The notes below the pieces were generated by a model that saw nothing but the letters and a program-made list of their open reading frames with translations, searched no databases and was not told the DNA's origin. The translations under genes and the position numbers were made by a program. This document shows, piece after piece, positions 60,489 through 64,000 of a DNA stretch of 64,000 nucleotides. This DNA comes from Marinobacter panjinensis (GTDB taxonomy: Bacteria; Pseudomonadota; Gammaproteobacteria; Pseudomonadales; Oleiphilaceae), in the NCBI RefSeq assembly GCF_005298175.1, contig NZ_SZYH01000001.1, forward strand, positions 1,674,001 through 1,738,000, written 5' to 3'. How positions within the stretch are numbered: the first letter of the stretch is position 1; the number at the start of each line of letters is the position of its first letter.

Positions 60489-61607
60489 CTATTTTCGGAT
60501 AGCGTTTTGGCGACGGGCCTCATCCAAGTCGGTCATTTCCTTTGCTTTCGCAAGCTGTTCTTCCGTTGGCTCAGGCAGCTCCTGAATGATTTTTGACCAC
60601 TTAGAATTAAGCGCGTTTATCGAAATCTCATCGGTTATTCCGCGCCTCAATTGAGGATTAACAATTGGATATAATTCTGGCGGCAACCGTTTCTCATCCA
60701 TAATTTGTTTGAACAACCATAGATATACATCGACCAGCTCTAAGCCAACACTATCGGTGCCGGCCACAAAACTGAGAGGAGCTCTCGGAATATTTGAAAG
60801 ATCCATCTCCGGTAAGCCAGGACCGACTAGCCAAGGTACATCTCTTGCTCCATCATAAAACTCAGCCAACGCTTTCTGCGCTTTATTGAACTGAGACTGC
60901 CGATCTACCACAATTCTCTTGGCATGGTCTGGATTCTTGGTTCTACCAGCAATTCCATGCATTACAAACTGAAATCCAATGATGTTCGGTGTAATCGTTA
61001 AAACTTCTTTCTTTGTTTTGCAGTTGTAATGAATCTTTTCTGGATGATCCTTTGCCCACCGTAACGCATCGCCTATGACCTGGCGTGACCTTTCGTCAGG
61101 CAAAACATGCACACGTCCTAATAGCTCCCCGCATATCGATTTTAGCTCAGACTCAGCTTTTGCATCGTTGAGCTGTATCCTTGCTTCCCAGGCTCGACGT
61201 GCAAGATCATCATCAAATAGAAAGGCTAGTTTGCCAAGGTACACATACCTCATTGGTGTCCAGTAGCCAATCCAGCCAACAGCAGGATTCATTCCCTGAT
61301 CAAAGACCTGATCGAAGAAGCAAATAATGGCGTGGTCAGGTTTCGCTACCCTATATAAATCGAATCTGGGGCTATATTTCTTTTGAATTTCGGCTAACTC
61401 ATCAACAATTTGAACCAAGCCACCAAAACCGATCTCATTCGCATGCAAGCGCTTAACACCAAGTTTCTTGCGGGCCGCTCTTACCTTGGGAGCAGCCAAA
61501 ACGTCCAAGTTCGTTTTAGCACTCAGCACACCATAATTGAGAATCGGTTGATTCTCATCAAACAGGTTCGTTCCTGTATGTCCGCTTTCATCCACAAAAA
61601 AATACAT
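60489..61607 (-). CDS. DUF3800 domain protein
   Basis: 372 residues from ATG 61607; a GTG at 61640 next to the degenerate attC would add 11 residues. The N-terminal YFFVDESGHTGTNLFD is the DUF3800 signature, whose DES acidic motif is thought to form an RNase-H-like active site. Later KRIVVDRQSQFNKAQ and SFVAGTDSVGLELVDVYLWL fit the family (GSxxxxxLQxADxVA-like region). DUF3800 proteins are frequent in defence islands and integrons. Confidence 0.85.
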   Translation of the reverse strand: MYFFVDESGHTGTNLFDENQPILNYGVLSAKTNLDVLAAPKVRAARKKLGVKRLHANEIGFGGLVQIVDELAEIQKKYSPRFDLYRVAKPDHAIICFFDQVFDQGMNPAVGWIGYWTPMRYVYLGKLAFLFDDDLARRAWEARIQLNDAKAESELKSICGELLGRVHVLPDERSRQVIGDALRWAKDHPEKIHYNCKTKKEVLTITPNIIGFQFVMHGIAGRTKNPDHAKRIVVDRQSQFNKAQKALAEFYDGARDVPWLVGPGLPEMDLSNIPRAPLSFVAGTDSVGLELVDVYLWLFKQIMDEKRLPPELYPIVNPQLRRGITDEISINALNSKWSKIIQELPEPTEEQLAKAKEMTDLDEARRQNAIRK

Positions 61608-61633
61608 ATGAAGCGTATCCGTACTTGATTTAA

Positions 61634-61711
61634 AACCCACCGCACTCGCGGCTTAGGAATGAGGGTGAAGCCGCAATGAAGCGGCCCTCGCCCTGACTGT
61701 GATGGTTAGGA
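61634..61711 (-). repeat. attC-like recombination site 4, degenerate
   Basis: In gene orientation TCCTAAC + CATCACAGTCAGG ... GCCGCGAGTGCG + GTGGGTT. The left half is a standard attC; the right core is mutated (GTGGG instead of GTTGG). The central CCGCTTCATTGCGGC stem is intact. Confidence 0.55.
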
Positions 61712-61714
61712 ATC

Positions 61715-62536
61715 TCACGCTCCTCGTGACGCTGCCTCACGGCGCGCCAACATGGCAGCATCAGCTTCAGCCCTGAATGTTTTATGCATGATAAAGTCGA
61801 GAAAAACTTTTGTTTTTAAAAGATCATCTTGTGAGATTTCGACTTGGTTATTCTGTGAGTGTGCTACCTGGCTCGACCGGATTTTATAGACCGTTCTCAA
61901 TTCCTCTATAAGCTCTTTATCGTTGGTCAAAGTTCGCAACGCCCGTTGTAAATCACGGAGTTCGTTGGAGAGTTTGCGAACCTTGAGAATACGATTAGCC
62001 GCAAAGTGTTCTAAGGCCCGGTAAAAGCAAAGAAATGACTCTCTACGGAAATTCAACTCAAGCACGTTCATACGCATGAGTAGAAGGCCTCTGATATATT
62101 CCCCGGTAAGAACCGAAGTGCGCTCGCGAGCAACAATGCCGAATATCAAAACAGAATTCTCGACATCGCGGTCAGTAAGTTGCTGACGATCTGGATAGGC
62201 AGTCTTTGGTTCTACGACTAGCGCTGCTTTTCGAGAGTTCCTACCTTCCAAGTCGTCGGCTACAGTTAGGATTGGATGGGCCCATGGGTCTTCATCGAGC
62301 GTGAAAGTACCGAGACACCCTGCGTTGAGAGCGATAAGCATTGCATTGATTACACGATTGCAGTCATGAACTCGCTCAGTTTCCGACGCATGCTCGTCCA
62401 TCGGCCGAACCGATAAGACAAGATCATGCTCGCGAACCTCATGAATCCGAATATTTGAATCCTCACGTTGGAACAAGTGAAAAGATTCCGATGTCATCAC
62501 ATGAGAATCACAACGAATTCTACTGGAGACCCACAT
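61715..62536 (-). CDS. HEPN-like (Apea-type) cassette protein
   Basis: 273 residues; ATG preceded by TTAGGAATATAT. The N-terminal half is mixed alpha/beta (HLFQREDSNIRIHEVREHD, IALNAGCLGTFTLDEDPWAH). The C-terminal half is helical with SFLCFYRALEHFAANRIL and YKIRSSQVAHSQ (R220 to H226), an Rx5H motif as in Apea-like HEPN proteins. It is the first gene of the array when read in transcription direction. An RNase role is inferred from fold and motif. Confidence 0.7.
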   Translation of the reverse strand: MWVSSRIRCDSHVMTSESFHLFQREDSNIRIHEVREHDLVLSVRPMDEHASETERVHDCNRVINAMLIALNAGCLGTFTLDEDPWAHPILTVADDLEGRNSRKAALVVEPKTAYPDRQQLTDRDVENSVLIFGIVARERTSVLTGEYIRGLLLMRMNVLELNFRRESFLCFYRALEHFAANRILKVRKLSNELRDLQRALRTLTNDKELIEELRTVYKIRSSQVAHSQNNQVEISQDDLLKTKVFLDFIMHKTFRAEADAAMLARREAASRGA

Positions 62537-62550
62537 ATATATTCCTAAAA

Positions 62551-62824
62551 GTAATTAGACAATGCGCTTTATCATGGCAGAAATTGAACTGCGTATACTG
62601 ACTTTGAGCTATTGATCACGCTGCACATAAATCGATAAAACAATAGCTTAGCCGAGCACGGACATCTCTACCATGTAATCATTCAGCGTCTGCAATTTGC
62701 TCCGCCAATCATACTGGATGAAATGGCTGTGATTGGCCTGGAGGATCTGGAGAAAAGCCCTGACTCGAACGTTCGCTTTTGTTTACCTGAGGTCTGTGAG
62801 TAGCCTTGGTCGCAAAGCGGACAC
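62551..62824 (-). repeat. 275-bp direct repeat, copy B
   Basis: Best-preserved copy. In gene orientation it keeps an open 3' coding piece (VRAFLQILQANHSHFIQYDW, then LQTLNDYMVEMSVLG and stop) with no start, then the AT-rich tail and the TCTAATTAC/TTTTAGGA junction to the first gene. It is the right edge of the array. Confidence 0.7.
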
Positions 62825-62956
62825 TCAAGGGCATGGGCTCCGCCGATTATCCGCCTGTTATCGACTCTTTGGACATTCCGGGTGGACTGACTAATCTTCG
62901 ATTAACGGCAGTAACCTCACAACGACGAATCTGGTCACCTCAGGGAGGGGTCAACC
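62825..62956. other. Boundary between the array and the chromosome
   Basis: About 130 bp after the last repeat. It must hold the promoter of the DUF3604 gene; no integrase start or attI was recognised. Confidence 0.4.
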
Positions 62957-64000
62957 ATGCCATCCGACATCAACCGAACCCATGGAATGTTATCGGTTCT
63001 ACTCGCTTCAACTTCCTTCGGCGCAGCACTACTTGCAGCTACACCCGTATTCGCTCAGGAACTGCACATCCCGCATTCATTGGGCTCAGGCGACGTTGAG
63101 TATTCACCGTACCTGAAAGAGGACTTTCCCAATCAGGTTTTCTTCGGCGACACCCATCTTCACACGGCGTTTTCAGCCGATGCGGGTCTCGCAATGGCAA
63201 CAACCACGCCCGATGACGCCTACCGTTTTGCCAAAGGGGAGGAGGTCATTTCATCGCAGGGACTTCCTGCCCGACTTCAGCGGCCACTCGATTTCCTGGT
63301 TGTCGCCGATCATTCAGAAAATCTCGGGATCGCCATTGCCCTTGAAGAAGAGAACCCGGTCCTCGACTCAAATGAATGGGGGCGAACCCTGGCTGAAACC
63401 TACGCGCCCAGGACCATCGACGCGCGCGATAAGACCTATGTTCAGTGGTTCGGTGCAGTCAACAAGAAGGGAGGCTCCGACCCGATGAAGGGCAGTGGTC
63501 TCGACGAGACGATGTGGCAACGCCTCACCGAAGCCGCTGAACGCCACAACCTGCCCGGTAGCTTCACCGCGTTCATCGGCTACGAATGGACGTCCGGCCC
63601 AAACGGCAACAACCTGCACCGGAATGTGATCTTCCGGGATGGGAAGGAGCTTGCCGACCAGATCGTGCCTTTCTCAACCTATGATAGTGACGACCCCGAA
63701 GACCTCTGGCAGTGGATGGCAGACTACGAAGCGAAAACAGGAGGCCGCTTACTGGCCATCCCCCACAACGGGAATCTGTCGAACGGACTCATGTTTGATG
63801 ATGTCACGCTGTCCGGGAAGCCCCTGACTGCTGATTACGCCGAACGCCGCCAGAAGTGGGAGCCTATCTACGAAGTTACGCAGATCAAGGGCGATGGTGA
63901 GGCGCACCCGATGCTTTCGCCCAATGACGAATTCGCGGACTACTACACCTGGGACACGGGAAGTTTCGGGGAAGAGCCCAAGACACCAGACATGCTGCCT
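62957..64000 (+). CDS. DUF3604 family exported protein, C-terminus cut by the window
   Basis: 348 codons are visible. ATG 62957 follows GGGAGGGG. A signal peptide (LSVLLASTSFGAALLAATPV) precedes FFGDTHLHTAFSADAGLAM, PLDFLVVADHSENLG, FIGYEWTSGPNGNNLHRNVI and LLAIPHNGNLSNG, all typical of DUF3604. The HxH and DH motifs resemble the PHP metallo-hydrolase fold. Periplasmic; substrate unknown. Confidence 0.88.
   Translation, partial: MPSDINRTHGMLSVLLASTSFGAALLAATPVFAQELHIPHSLGSGDVEYSPYLKEDFPNQVFFGDTHLHTAFSADAGLAMATTTPDDAYRFAKGEEVISSQGLPARLQRPLDFLVVADHSENLGIAIALEEENPVLDSNEWGRTLAETYAPRTIDARDKTYVQWFGAVNKKGGSDPMKGSGLDETMWQRLTEAAERHNLPGSFTAFIGYEWTSGPNGNNLHRNVIFRDGKELADQIVPFSTYDSDDPEDLWQWMADYEAKTGGRLLAIPHNGNLSNGLMFDDVTLSGKPLTADYAERRQKWEPIYEVTQIKGDGEAHPMLSPNDEFADYYTWDTGSFGEEPKTPDMLP

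Larger units (their letters stand above)
55132..62824 (-). mobile_element. Integron-type gene-cassette array without visible integrase
   Basis: Eight genes all on the minus strand, AT-richer than the flanks, separated by attC-like imperfect palindromes (good examples at 56396, 57356, 57799; a degenerate one at 61634; doubtful ones near 59115 and 60440). Gene starts lie just after the GTTAGG-type cores. This is the usual structure of a cassette array, with its first cassette on the right. No integrase gene lies within the window on either side; it may have been lost or be distant. The motif GGTCGCAAAGCG recurs at 55133, 59089 and 62808, at or near block boundaries. Confidence 0.75.

Noticed and set aside
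62806..63099. 97-codon ORF overlapping the DUF3604 start
   Set aside because: Different frame from the clear DUF3604 signal peptide and without its own ribosome site.

Overview
The window looks like chromosomal DNA of a marine gammaproteobacterium. Gene content (SlyD, Bcp, RlmF, hydroxylaminobenzene-mutase-like protein, PEP-CTERM protein, SorAB-type sulfite dehydrogenase, DUF3604 protein) and the moderately high GC outside the last 8 kb would suit Marinobacter or a close relative. This is an inference from recognised protein families; no database was searched.

Layout. 0-16.9 kb is mostly ordinary chromosome: a trxC fragment, an XRE/MmyB regulator with a small membrane protein, a P2-type cation ATPase, a HabB-like protein with a divergent TetR regulator, an MscS-type channel, a DEAD/DEAH helicase, slyD, a methyltransferase, a DUF3175 protein, rlmF, bcp, a nucleoside deoxyribosyltransferase and a MOSC protein. 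16.9-26 kb is a decayed accessory zone around a tRNA-Gly(CCC). It holds partial copies of genes, most with their middle removed (M14 peptidase, cytochrome, PfkB kinase, YHS and tautomerase pieces, periplasmic binding protein), beside intact copies of some of them. 26-54.9 kb is again mainly functional: an AraC regulator and methyltransferase, an eight-CxxCH cytochrome with TPRs, an amidohydrolase with an outer-membrane partner, a GST, a CadC-like TPR regulator, a SorA/SorB pair, the intact hydrolase and cytochrome copies, a PafA-like phosphatase, an enolase-superfamily enzyme, an S41 peptidase and a universal stress protein.

55.2-62.8 kb is the most striking part. Eight AT-richer genes all lie on the minus strand and are separated by imperfect-palindrome sites of integron attC type (RYYYAAC...GTTRRRY). 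They encode two overlapping HEPN-like proteins, an AbiJ-like abortive-infection protein, a secreted 25-residue-repeat protein, a zinc-ribbon protein, an AlbA_2 (Schlafen-type) protein, a DUF3800 protein and another HEPN-like protein. No integron integrase is visible in the window. The content reads as a sedentary cassette array rich in RNase-fold and phage-defence proteins. Two direct repeats of about 275 bp flank its right half and lose their similarity at a TTAGG core. The window ends inside a DUF3604 gene.

Two themes cut across the window. A short dispersed repeat (consensus about AAATAAAYCTGTCCCRGTTT) occurs at least a dozen times, often at the stop codon of a gene or at the edge of a gene fragment. 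Many fragments are internal-deletion derivatives in which both ends of a gene survive; in the M14 case the junction lies at a short direct repeat. Together they suggest a region with active duplication and deletion.
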